A DNA stretch of 64,000 nt from the NCBI GenBank assembly GCA_019347715.1, contig JAHWKU010000003.1, positions 120,871 through 184,870 of the forward strand, given 5' to 3'. Of the stretch, positions 23,875-32,300 are shown one piece after another (position 1 is the first letter of the stretch; the number at the start of each line of letters is the position of its first letter). The notes below the pieces were generated by a model. That model made no database searches and had not been told where the DNA came from. It worked only from the letters and a program-made list of their open reading frames with translations. A program made the translations under genes and the position numbers. Source of the DNA: Actinomycetota bacterium (GTDB lineage Bacteria; Actinomycetota; CADDZG01; JAHWKV01).

Positions 23875-25185
23875 CTACTGCTGATCCAGTCTGACCAGGT
23901 CGTCGAAGGATTCTCTTCGAACGATTACCCGAGCATTTCCGTCTCGAACCACGATGACCGCCGGACGCGGTTGCTTGTTGTAGTTGGAAGACATTGAGTA
24001 TCCGTACGCGCCCGTGGCCGGCACCGCAAGAATGTCGTCTCGTTCGATGGACTCAGGAAGTGCGACATCTCGTATCAGCAAGTCGCCGGACTCACAATGC
24101 ATCCCAGCGACGGTTACCAGCCTGGTGGGCTCGTGCCGTGCCTTGTTGGCAAGCACGGCGGAGTATCTCGCTTCGTAAAGAGCAGGACGAATGTTGTCGC
24201 TCATGCCTCCGTCAATTGACACGAAGGTACGGATTCCCGGCACCTCCTTTACGACGCCAACGGTGTAGAGAGTGACCATGGCATTGCCGATCAAGAATCT
24301 ACCCGGCTCGAAGGTGAGGCGGGGGAGGGGCACATCATGGAGATCGGATTCCTTCTTGGCTGTCTCCCGCACCAGGCTTCCCAAAAGCTCGAGGTTGGCA
24401 GGATAGTCACCCGCGAGGTATGGGATCCCTATCCCTCCTCCTAGGTTCACTTCCTCCAATTCGAAGCCGCTGTCGGAGCGGACAGCAGCAACGAAAGCGA
24501 GAAGGATCTCGAGAGTCTTGGCGTACGGGTCGTACGAGAAGATGTTCGAGCCGATGTGGGCATGGATTCCAACGAGCCGCAGGCCGGTGGCTTCGATGCT
24601 TCTTTTCACGGCCTCAGTCGCGAGCCCACCTTCAATGGAAAGCCCGAACTTGGAATCTTCCTGCCCGGTTTGGATGTAATGGTGAGTATGGGCCTCGACC
24701 CCAGGCGTGACTCTGATGATCACCGGCTGAGTGACTCCAAAGGAAGTCGCAGCCGCGGAAACCCGGTCGATCTCCTCGAGATTGTCGATGGCGATTCTGC
24801 CAATACCTGCCTCAACTGCCCTCAGGATGTCTGCGTCTTCCTTGTTGTTGCCGTGCAGAACCATCCGCTCTGGCGGGAAGCCAGATTGAAGGGCTACGTG
24901 GAGCTCTCCCCCCGAGGCAACATCAAGACCGAGTCCCTCTTCCTGAACCAGATTGCAAAGAGCGGTGCAGATGAAGGCCTTCGCTGCATAAAAGATGTCC
25001 TCGCCGACATGCTTTTTGAATTCTCTTGCCCTCTGGCGAAAAGTCTCCTCGCAAAAGACGAATAAAGGAGTTCCAAACTCGATCGCCAGATCAGCAGTAT
25101 CGAGTCCTCCTATCTCGAGCCTGTCCTTTGCGTTGACTGTTGCCGTTACGGGAAGAACGTCTTTGAGAGTGTGAGGCACGGTCAC
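23875..25185 (-). CDS. lysA: Diaminopimelate decarboxylase
   Basis: 436 residues from the GTG at 25185 that overlaps the argS stop (GTGA). Fold-III PLP decarboxylase features: DIFYAAKAF with the PLP lysine near residue 60, HGNNKEDADI, the GIHAHIGSNIF motif, LNLGGGIGIPY-type glycine loop (EVNLGGGIGI), EPGRFLIGNA and the C-terminal CESGDLLIRD. It makes L-lysine from meso-diaminopimelate. argS-lysA is the actinobacterial pair that normally stands directly before hom-thrC-thrB; here it lies about 20 kb away and on the opposite strand. Confidence 0.93.
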   Translation of the reverse strand: MTVPHTLKDVLPVTATVNAKDRLEIGGLDTADLAIEFGTPLFVFCEETFRQRAREFKKHVGEDIFYAAKAFICTALCNLVQEEGLGLDVASGGELHVALQSGFPPERMVLHGNNKEDADILRAVEAGIGRIAIDNLEEIDRVSAAATSFGVTQPVIIRVTPGVEAHTHHYIQTGQEDSKFGLSIEGGLATEAVKRSIEATGLRLVGIHAHIGSNIFSYDPYAKTLEILLAFVAAVRSDSGFELEEVNLGGGIGIPYLAGDYPANLELLGSLVRETAKKESDLHDVPLPRLTFEPGRFLIGNAMVTLYTVGVVKEVPGIRTFVSIDGGMSDNIRPALYEARYSAVLANKARHEPTRLVTVAGMHCESGDLLIRDVALPESIERDDILAVPATGAYGYSMSSNYNKQPRPAVIVVRDGNARVIVRRESFDDLVRLDQQ

Positions 25186-26828
25186 ATCCTCTCGGGGGCG
25201 CTTACGCCCAGGATCGCAAGAGCGTTGGCGAGCACTTGTCTGGTTGCGGATGAGAGCCACAAACGCGCCTGGGTGAGCTCCGCCTCGTCACCTATGACCT
25301 GGCAATCACGGTAAAAGGCGTGGAACAACTCTGCTACCTCTCGGGCGTAGGTCGTGAGCCGGTATGGGGCCCTCAGCTTTGCCGAAGTCTCGATGGTCTC
25401 GGGAAACTCGGCTAATTTGCGAATGAGTGAATGTTCGGACTCGTGAGTCAGTTCGAGCAGCGGTGCAGTTTCGATCGGTCCTAGAGAGATCCCTTTGGAG
25501 GATGCGTGGCGGAGAAGGGAAGCGATCCGTGCGTGAGCGTACTGGACGTAGAAGACGGGGTTCTCTTGAGACTCGCTTTTGACTAGGTCGAAGTCGAAGA
25601 CCATTGACGAGTCCGGGCTCCTCGTGAGAAACGTGAACCGGGTTCCGTCCGCTCCAACTTCATCCAGCATCTCGTCGAGAGTGATGAACTCTCCTGAGCG
25701 CTTCGAGAGCCGCCCCCCCCGGAATGTCACGAACTGATAGATGATGACCTCAACGCGATCTTCCACTTCGAAGGCTCTCGCCAGCGCCATCAGGGCCCCA
25801 GCCGTGTTGTGATGATCGGCTCCCCAGAAATAGATAACTCGATCGAAGCCCCGCTCGACCTTGTGAAGGAGGTACGCGGCGTCCGCTGCAAGATAGGTTG
25901 GAAGACCTCCCCGCTCCGCACTCCTTATCAACACTTGATCCTGAGAGTGCCCATAGTCGGTTGCGCGGAACCACGTTGCGCCTTCATGGTCGTATAGGGC
26001 CTCCTTTTGACGCAGCTTTCCGAGAGCAAGCTCAACCTGACCCGATTGCTCCAGGGAGTTCTGGGTCATCCAAGTGTGGTAAATGACGCCCAACCGCTTC
26101 AGGGTTTGGCGCTGCTGCTCAATCATCTGCTCGATTCCCCACGAGGCGATCTCATCGAGTTTGCCAATGAGCCCCATCCCTTCCCTTTTCGCGAGGGTCC
26201 GCCCCAGTTCGATCAGGTACTCGCCCTGATATCCCTCCTGGGGAACAGCGACTTCTTGGCCCAGGGCCTGCCGGTAGCGCACTTCCAGGGAAATGGCGAA
26301 CTGTTGCGTTTGCCTTCCCGAGTCGTTGACGTAGTTCTCTCTTTCAACTTCGAATCCGGCATGGCTCAAAAGACTCGCAAGAGCGTCGCCATAAACGATG
26401 TTTCTGGCGTTTCCGACATGGATGGGTCCGGTTGGGTTTGGCGATCCATATTCCACCTGGATGCGGGTCCCCGTTCCGATGCCGGAGCGACCGTAGCTTT
26501 CACCGTCACGGCCGATGCCACGGATTGCCTCGAAGAGCCAGTTATGTGAGAGATAGAAATTGATGAATCCTGCACCGGCGATCTTGACTTCCGAAACCTC
26601 AGGAACGCTCGGCAGATTCTTCACCAGACCATCGGCGATCTCTCTAGGGGACTTCCCCGTGCTTTGAGCCAGTTTGAGCGCGAGGTTCGTCGAGAAGTCT
26701 CCGTGCTCGGGCCTTGCCGGCCGCTCTAGCTCTATCTCGGGTAAGGGGAGCGTCGAAGGCAAACCTCCGTTCGTGGTGAGTTCTGCCACAGCCTCCCGCA
26801 GGAGGCTAGTCAGTCGTTCCCTGATCAT
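25182..26828 (-). CDS. argS: Arginyl-tRNA synthetase
   Basis: 548 residues. The class I HIGH signature appears as SPNPTGPIHVGNARN near residue 130. N-terminal Add-1 domain features include RPEHGDFSTNLALKLAQ. GRLSKRSGEFITLDEML carries a KMSKS-like loop near 375 (SKRSG), and the C-terminal anticodon-binding domain ends with LALGVSAPERM-like text (AILGVSAPERM). It charges tRNA-Arg. Its ATG overlaps the response-regulator stop by one base. A tRNA-Arg gene lies about 500 bases upstream on the other strand. Confidence 0.95.
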   Translation of the reverse strand: MIRERLTSLLREAVAELTTNGGLPSTLPLPEIELERPARPEHGDFSTNLALKLAQSTGKSPREIADGLVKNLPSVPEVSEVKIAGAGFINFYLSHNWLFEAIRGIGRDGESYGRSGIGTGTRIQVEYGSPNPTGPIHVGNARNIVYGDALASLLSHAGFEVERENYVNDSGRQTQQFAISLEVRYRQALGQEVAVPQEGYQGEYLIELGRTLAKREGMGLIGKLDEIASWGIEQMIEQQRQTLKRLGVIYHTWMTQNSLEQSGQVELALGKLRQKEALYDHEGATWFRATDYGHSQDQVLIRSAERGGLPTYLAADAAYLLHKVERGFDRVIYFWGADHHNTAGALMALARAFEVEDRVEVIIYQFVTFRGGRLSKRSGEFITLDEMLDEVGADGTRFTFLTRSPDSSMVFDFDLVKSESQENPVFYVQYAHARIASLLRHASSKGISLGPIETAPLLELTHESEHSLIRKLAEFPETIETSAKLRAPYRLTTYAREVAELFHAFYRDCQVIGDEAELTQARLWLSSATRQVLANALAILGVSAPERM

Positions 26829-27229
26829 CAGTCGATTTGGGGTTCTTGAGGCCGCTTGTACTCCCCGGCAAGAACTTTCTGCACGACATCCAAGAGATCG
26901 ACGGGGTCGAACGGCTTAGTGATGTATTCGGCCACGCCGGCTTCATATCCCTTTCTGAGATCAGCCTGTTGGGCGCGAGCGGACAGAAAGATGACGGGGA
27001 TGTCTTTCAGCGCCGGATCGGCGAGGAGGGCCTGCCTGGCAGCCCATCCATCCATTCTCGGCATCATGATGTCGAGCATCACCAGGTCGGGGTGCTCCTT
27101 TCCCGCTTTCTCGACGGCATCTTGACCATCTTGCGCAGTGACGACGTCGTATCCCTCCATTTCCAGATTCACCTGGAGGAGCTTGATGATGATGGGGTCG
27201 TCGTCGGCTATCAGGATTTTGTGCGTCAT
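26828..27229 (-). CDS. Single-domain response regulator (CheY-like)
   Basis: 133 residues from the inner ATG at 27229 (MTHKILIADDD). Receiver features: acidic pair DDD near 8-10, phosphoacceptor in LVMLDIMMPRMDGW near 53, FLSARAQ and the lysine in YITKPFDP. No output domain follows, only a short tail. It overlaps argS by one base and is likely co-transcribed with argS-lysA. The partner kinase is unknown; the PdtaS-type kinase in the window is expected to use an ANTAR regulator, which this is not. Confidence 0.85.
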   Translation of the reverse strand: MTHKILIADDDPIIIKLLQVNLEMEGYDVVTAQDGQDAVEKAGKEHPDLVMLDIMMPRMDGWAARQALLADPALKDIPVIFLSARAQQADLRKGYEAGVAEYITKPFDPVDLLDVVQKVLAGEYKRPQEPQID

Positions 27230-27301
27230 AGGAAGGCCTTGTCTTGCTCGAATCATAGACCGTGAAACTCAAGCGTAAGGCTTCCGAGGTGTTGCCTCCA
27301 A

Positions 27302-27307
27302 TACAAT
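27302..27307 (+). promoter_or_regulatory. Possible -10 box of the tRNA-Arg gene
   Basis: TACAAT ends 12 bases before the mature tRNA, as expected for a short 5' leader. No good -35 hexamer is seen 16-18 bases upstream, so the assignment is weak. Confidence 0.4.
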
Positions 27308-27319
27308 GGCTCAACAGTT

Positions 27320-27392
27320 GCCCTCGTAGCTCAGGGGATAGAGCGCTTGCCTCCGGAGCAAGAGGCCGCAGGTTCAAATCCTGCCGAGGGCA
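27320..27392 (+). tRNA. tRNA-Arg (CCG)
   Basis: 73 bases fold into a full cloverleaf. The acceptor GCCCTCG (27320-27326) pairs with CGAGGGC (27385-27391), discriminator A at 27392. The D arm is GCTC-AGGGGATA-GAGC, the anticodon stem CTTGC/GCAAG with loop CTCCGGA (anticodon CCG, reading CGG codons), and the T arm GCAGG-TTCAAAT-CCTGC. The CCA end is not encoded. Confidence 0.95.
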
Positions 27393-27418
27393 CTAAATTT
27401 CATCAATCGATCAATCGG

Positions 27419-28150
27419 CTATTCCCACTTGATCGATACAACGTCGATTTGCCCTGCAATCCCTTTGACGTGGACGGCACGAGGCTCCGAAGCGGGAAAT
27501 CTTCCTCCTAATGCTGTTTCCTTACTGACAAGAATCTCGCCACCCTCTGCGAGCGCGGCAATTCGAGCGGCCTCGTGGACACCTTTTCCGGTGAAGTTCG
27601 CTCCTACCTGAGTCGCTCCAGCGGCGTGCGCGCCGATCCTCACCTGGGGAGCAAAGCCTTGAGTTCGCCTATGTTCGGCCAGGCTTCTTTGAATGGCAAC
27701 CCCGCAAGCGATCGCGTCATCTGGCGATTCGAACGCGACGAAGAATCCATCTCCGGTTGAGACAACTTCCTCTCCTCGATTCGCCGCGAACACAGCACGC
27801 AGGTTCTCGTCGTGCCAGCGAAGCACTGACTGCCACGCTTCATCGCCCATGGCCTCGACAAGGTCTGTCGACTTAACTATGTCTGTAAATAGGAAAGTCT
27901 TCTCGACCCGGCGAGGCGAGCTTTTTCCGCGCAGCTGCCAGGGAAGGAGCTCGTCTACCTCTTCTATCTCGATTGCCTGAGTAGGGCAGGACAGGGCTGC
28001 TTCCCGGAGAATCTCTTCCTCGACACTGTCGACGTCTACGACCCCGGCTTTGAAGGCTTCATCAGATTGCCAGTCGAACGCAGTCGGCGCAATGGTGATG
28101 CAGTTTCCCGCAGCTATGCATTTATGACGATCCACTCGCGCTTTTAGCAT
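27419..28150 (-). CDS. Ferredoxin-adenylate/guanylate cyclase fusion
   Basis: 243 residues in two parts. Residues 1-65 are a small ferredoxin: CIAAGNC, then SCPTQAIEI, the C-x5-C...CP spacing of 3Fe-4S/4Fe-4S single-cluster ferredoxins. Residues 85-243 are a class III cyclase domain: FLFTDIVKSTDL with the metal Asp, VVSTGDGFFVAF, VRIGAHAAGATQ, and GKGVHEAARIAALA where the usual transition-state Asn (VNxAAR) is His while Arg is kept. A redox or oxygen input to cAMP/cGMP synthesis is inferred. It begins on the base after the stop codon of the LuxR-type regulator. Confidence 0.8.
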   Translation of the reverse strand: MLKARVDRHKCIAAGNCITIAPTAFDWQSDEAFKAGVVDVDSVEEEILREAALSCPTQAIEIEEVDELLPWQLRGKSSPRRVEKTFLFTDIVKSTDLVEAMGDEAWQSVLRWHDENLRAVFAANRGEEVVSTGDGFFVAFESPDDAIACGVAIQRSLAEHRRTQGFAPQVRIGAHAAGATQVGANFTGKGVHEAARIAALAEGGEILVSKETALGGRFPASEPRAVHVKGIAGQIDVVSIKWE

Positions 28151-31100
28151 CTAGACAACCTGCTCACGAAAAGCGAATGCAGTCGCCTCTGCTCTTGACG
28201 ACGCTCCGATTCTGCCCAGCATCTCCGACAACCGCACGGATACGACTCGCTCCTCAAGTCCCAATCGTTCTGCTATCTCCTTGTTCGTCAGCCCTTCGAC
28301 GAGAAGGGCCAGAAGCTCCGAATCGCTTCGGTGCAGTTGAAGCTCGGAATCCTCAGGAACCACGTTTTCTTGTAATGGTCCTGCAAGGCGTGCGAGCTGT
28401 TGTCCGATCGGGCCTCGAAGCCAGCGCACCCGAACCTCTTCGTCGACGGTCCGCTGGGCTGCCCGAATGAGAGTCAGTCGCAGAAACAGCCGCACCATCC
28501 CTTTTTCCTCGTCTGTCCCTCCTGCCGTTATGGCCTCTGCGACGGGGACCAATATCTCGACGTGAGCGTCCTCGCGGAGTACCGTCAGAAGCCTTGCGAT
28601 GGCTTCACGAGCGGACGATACTGCAGAATCAATCGCGCCTTTTTTCAAGGAAACTCGCGCCATTGCGGCGTCGGCCTGAGCTCCCCAAGGAGGCCTGCCG
28701 GGAAGGGAGGGCATCAGATCCTTGACCTCGCCCGCGGCTCGTTCTGCCGTCTCGAGCAAATCTTCGTCGCCCAGCTCCACCCCCAATCGCGCTGTTTCCA
28801 GGGCAAACAATGCTAGGGCTTCACAGCGTGCGGCCGGTCGACCCTGTTCAGCGGCTAGATGAACTGCCCTTTCTAAATGGTTTCTCATGCTGGCCGCGTC
28901 CCCGGCCGCGCCTGACGCCAGCCCCCGCCAAAGCTCGAGCTGGCGGGCTCTAACTGGAGTGGGGTTCTCGGCCGCAGTCGCAGCAGCTCGGTCAAGCCAT
29001 GTTTTCGCTTCGTTGTATTCCCCCAAATCTAGATGGGCCATGGCGGTCCCGCCTGCCGACATGAACTCGATCATCCGGTCACCGATCAACCTGGCCTGCC
29101 GGTAAGCTGCCTCCCCGCGGGAGATAGCCAAGTCGGGCACGATCTTGGCTCTCGAAAAGACATGCGCCCCGTAGAGCATCTGAGCTTCTGCAAGCGATCG
29201 TTCGCTCTCCTTGGTCATCGCATCCAGCCGTGACGAAAGCCGGCGAATCTCCTCGATGTGACGCCCGGCGCTGGAGCCAAAATGAATGTCCGGCCCCCAA
29301 CTGAAGTACGCCATGGCGATGATGGCGGACATCGCTCCTCTGCGGTCTCCAACCTTTTCAAACAGTTCGAGCGACCGCTGCAAACGCTCCTGGGCTCTCA
29401 TGGCGTCGGCTGCGACCGGTGAATCACGGAGGATCTCGGGCAGAGTTGTTCCCGCTAAGACCTGGCTAACTATCTCGAACTGCTCTCCTGCGAGGACTCG
29501 ATCGACGAAGTGACCCCTGACCTTGCTGGAATCGACCACCCCTAGTTCTCTCAGAGCCGCCGCCAATGACGCATCGTCCCCTAATTCCTCTGCCAGTTCG
29601 ACGACCCGCTCGTAGGCTTCCTCGCCGCGGCTGGTGTCGAATTCTTGCTGCGTAGGAAAGCTGTAGGCCTCTCCGACCGCCGTTTGCAGCAGGGCCTGAC
29701 CTAGCTCCATGCAGGCCGAAAGCTCGGACTTCCGGTCGCCCAATTCTGCGGCGTTTTGCCTGGTCTTCTCCGCCAATTCCGCTGCCTGATCCCATTCCTC
29801 GGACAAGCGGAGAGCAGCAGATCGCCTCAGCTGTACTTCCATGGCGAGCCTTGTATCTCCCAGTGCCTCAGCCAGCGCGGCGAGTTCGGCAAGACCTTCG
29901 AGACGGTCATTCGATCTTCTCAGCATGTCGAGCGCTTGATCCCGGGCTTGAAGGAACTCAACACGATGCTGAGGAGTTGACGTCATGGGTAGAGCTAGCT
30001 CGACTACTCGAAGCACTTCTTCCGGAGCGTTGGCTGACAGCGCGTTATGGATAGCATCGAGAGAGAAGCGCATACACAGGGGTGCATCCCCAGCCGCTTT
30101 GGCGTGGTGAGCGAGAAGGGCGAGGCTCTGGGGAGCAGGGTCTCCTGTCATCAGAAGCTCAACAATCGACGAGTGGATTGCCTTGCGCTGTGAGGGAGTA
30201 AGAATTGCAGCGCAATACTCGCGAACGTGTTCGTGAGCAAAGCCGTAGTCGGCTGGAGAATCCTCGGAGTGCTGCAGGAGTAAGCCGGTGGCGACCGCAG
30301 GCTGTATCGATCTATCGATAGAGTCGGGCGTTGCGTCTTCCTCGCCCATCTGAACCTTGAGGGCTGCGAGATCCTTCAAGCTGAAGTGGCGTCCAAGTAC
30401 GGCTGCTTGGGCAAGTGCGGATTTTGTCTCCTCGGGTACTCGGGCGGCCCTGCGCGAGATCAGCGTTCTAACAGCCGAAGGAACGAGCCTGTCGGCGTTC
30501 TTCGCGAGTCTCCACACGCCGTCCAGTTCTTGGATCATCGCGGCATCGCGATAGGTCTGTGCTAGTTCTTCGACTACAAAGGGGACTCCCTCGGCCTGGG
30601 AATGCATCGTCGCAGCAGTCACGCTCTCGACTTTTCCCGGCAGTATCTGTTCAAGGAGTTGAGCGGTCTCTGATGGAGTGAATCGGGTCATTTTCAGTCG
30701 ACGCACCAGGCCCAGCCGTTCCATGTCCGCAATCAGGTTTACGGCTTCGTTGACGAAGGCGAGCTCCTCCGGTCGGATGGCCATCATCAAAAAGAAAGGA
30801 ACGTCGGCAGCTGCGCGTACCGTATATCTCAGCAATCTCAGACTGTCGTCATCAGCCCATTGCAAGTCGTCTATGAACAGTGCAATCTTTTTCTCCGAAG
30901 CCAGAGAGCGGAGCCCGGAGGCCGCCAAGTCCAGCGCCCGAAGCAGCTTTTGATCGCCCGGCAGAGAGAGGAAGCCAGGATCATCTCTTCCTGACAAACT
31001 TTCAAGACTTCGTTCCAGGACCGCTTCCGACTGATTACCGCGTGCAATTTCTAGAGCGTTCCCGACTATCGACCGCGCGAGCAGAAACGGTCCTCTAATC

Positions 31101-31390
31101 TCCTCATCCGAGGCAACAGCAATGACGCCGAACCCTCCTTGCTTGGCCTCATCTGAAGCCGCCATCAGAATGCGCGTTTTTCCGATTCCGGGTTCACCTT
31201 CTACGGTGAGCGCGCTGAGCTTTCCTGAAGTCGCCATCTCGAGTTCCTGCGCTACCGCCGCCATCTCGGATGGGCGTCCCACCACCGGGCGGTTGGCTCT
31301 TCCGATCTGGAGAGTCAGGGGGGACAGGGGATAGAGCACGCTGGAGAGGGTTTGGCCTTCTGCTCTCATCCCATCAGACTGCGCCGTCAC
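28151..31390 (-). CDS. Large ATPase LuxR-type regulator (LAL family)
   Basis: 1,079 residues. An AAA/STAND ATPase occupies about 40-320 with Walker A GEPGIGKTRIL and Walker B IALFIDDLQWADD. A long alpha-helical TPR-like region covers about 430-990. A LuxR-type helix-turn-helix is at the end (LVEGLTNKEIAERLGLEERVVSVRLSEMLGRIG, about 1020-1060). LAL regulators integrate ligand or protein signals and activate transcription when ATP-bound. Many actinobacterial relatives carry an N-terminal cyclase domain; here the cyclase is a separate, abutting gene downstream, which points to a functional pair. Confidence 0.87.
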   Translation of the reverse strand: MTAQSDGMRAEGQTLSSVLYPLSPLTLQIGRANRPVVGRPSEMAAVAQELEMATSGKLSALTVEGEPGIGKTRILMAASDEAKQGGFGVIAVASDEEIRGPFLLARSIVGNALEIARGNQSEAVLERSLESLSGRDDPGFLSLPGDQKLLRALDLAASGLRSLASEKKIALFIDDLQWADDDSLRLLRYTVRAAADVPFFLMMAIRPEELAFVNEAVNLIADMERLGLVRRLKMTRFTPSETAQLLEQILPGKVESVTAATMHSQAEGVPFVVEELAQTYRDAAMIQELDGVWRLAKNADRLVPSAVRTLISRRAARVPEETKSALAQAAVLGRHFSLKDLAALKVQMGEEDATPDSIDRSIQPAVATGLLLQHSEDSPADYGFAHEHVREYCAAILTPSQRKAIHSSIVELLMTGDPAPQSLALLAHHAKAAGDAPLCMRFSLDAIHNALSANAPEEVLRVVELALPMTSTPQHRVEFLQARDQALDMLRRSNDRLEGLAELAALAEALGDTRLAMEVQLRRSAALRLSEEWDQAAELAEKTRQNAAELGDRKSELSACMELGQALLQTAVGEAYSFPTQQEFDTSRGEEAYERVVELAEELGDDASLAAALRELGVVDSSKVRGHFVDRVLAGEQFEIVSQVLAGTTLPEILRDSPVAADAMRAQERLQRSLELFEKVGDRRGAMSAIIAMAYFSWGPDIHFGSSAGRHIEEIRRLSSRLDAMTKESERSLAEAQMLYGAHVFSRAKIVPDLAISRGEAAYRQARLIGDRMIEFMSAGGTAMAHLDLGEYNEAKTWLDRAAATAAENPTPVRARQLELWRGLASGAAGDAASMRNHLERAVHLAAEQGRPAARCEALALFALETARLGVELGDEDLLETAERAAGEVKDLMPSLPGRPPWGAQADAAMARVSLKKGAIDSAVSSAREAIARLLTVLREDAHVEILVPVAEAITAGGTDEEKGMVRLFLRLTLIRAAQRTVDEEVRVRWLRGPIGQQLARLAGPLQENVVPEDSELQLHRSDSELLALLVEGLTNKEIAERLGLEERVVSVRLSEMLGRIGASSRAEATAFAFREQVV

Positions 31391-31466
31391 GTGCCCCCTT
31401 GATCCGAATCCTGCGCAAGCATGTTAACTCCCTTGCTGGAGGTCGAGTGGTTGGATAGCAGGCGTG

Positions 31467-32222
31467 TCAGTCCGTTCTAGCTGCTTCCTCGTAACGAGTC
31501 TCCAGTCGGACCGGCTTCTCGCGTTTGGCCCGTACTCGCAAATTGAGCATCTCGACGAAGAGTGAGAAGGCCATCGCGAAATAGATATATCCCTTGGGGA
31601 TGTGCCGGTCGAGGCCTTCGAGCAGGAGGCCAAGGCCGATCAATAAGAGAAAGCTGAGAGCGAGCATTTTGATCGTCGGGTGACGGTCCACGAACTTGCT
31701 GATCACCCCAGCAGAGACCAGCATGATCAAAACCGCACCGATAACGGCTGCGATCATCACGCCGAGGCGGTCCACCATGCCGACTGCTGTGATCACAGAG
31801 TCGAGAGAGAAAACGATGTCGAGCATCAAGATCTGAATGATGACCGCGGCGAAGGAGTGAGCCACTTTTGCTGTGGCATGTCCCGGTTCCCCCTCGAGCC
31901 GGTCATGGATCTCGAAGGTGCTTTTGGCCAGCAGGAACAGTCCGCCCAGGATCAGGATGACATCGCGCCCTGAGATTTCGTGTCCAAGAATCGAGAACAG
32001 AGGTGAGGTGAGCCCGATGATCCAGGAGAGAGTCAGGAGGAGAGCGATGCGCATGAACATCGCCAGGCCTAGCCCGATTGTTCGGGCGCGCGCCTGTTGC
32101 CCTGAGGGGAGTTTCCCAGCAAGGATGGAGATGAACACAACGTTGTCGATTCCGAGAACCACTTCCAAAGCCAGCAGCGTGAAGAAGCCGATCCATACGT
32201 CTGGGTCAGTGAGCCACTCCAT
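31467..32222 (-). CDS. TerC family integral membrane protein
   Basis: 251 residues with about seven membrane segments. TerC signatures: LEVVLGIDNVVFISIL with the acidic pair in helix 1, LFLLAKSTFEIHDRLEG, and the repeat motif DIVFSLDSVITAVGM. Members are linked to metal handling (manganese export during protein secretion) and tellurite resistance. The C-terminal ALRFLVEMLNLRV-type helix (FSLFVEMLNLRVR) is also present. Divergent from the GH13 gene across 78 bases, which is too short for a yybP-ykoY riboswitch plus promoter; none is seen. Confidence 0.88.
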   Translation of the reverse strand: MEWLTDPDVWIGFFTLLALEVVLGIDNVVFISILAGKLPSGQQARARTIGLGLAMFMRIALLLTLSWIIGLTSPLFSILGHEISGRDVILILGGLFLLAKSTFEIHDRLEGEPGHATAKVAHSFAAVIIQILMLDIVFSLDSVITAVGMVDRLGVMIAAVIGAVLIMLVSAGVISKFVDRHPTIKMLALSFLLLIGLGLLLEGLDRHIPKGYIYFAMAFSLFVEMLNLRVRAKREKPVRLETRYEEAARTD

Positions 32223-32300
32223 CCGATCTCCCTTTGACTATTGTTGAGAAGCTCTAAAGGTACACAGCGTGTCTTATCCCTTGGGTCGGGACGGTGGCAA

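Noticed and set aside
32223..32300. Possible yybP-ykoY manganese riboswitch before terC
   Set aside because: Only 78 bases separate the divergent terC and GH13 starts, and none of the riboswitch's conserved stems are visible.
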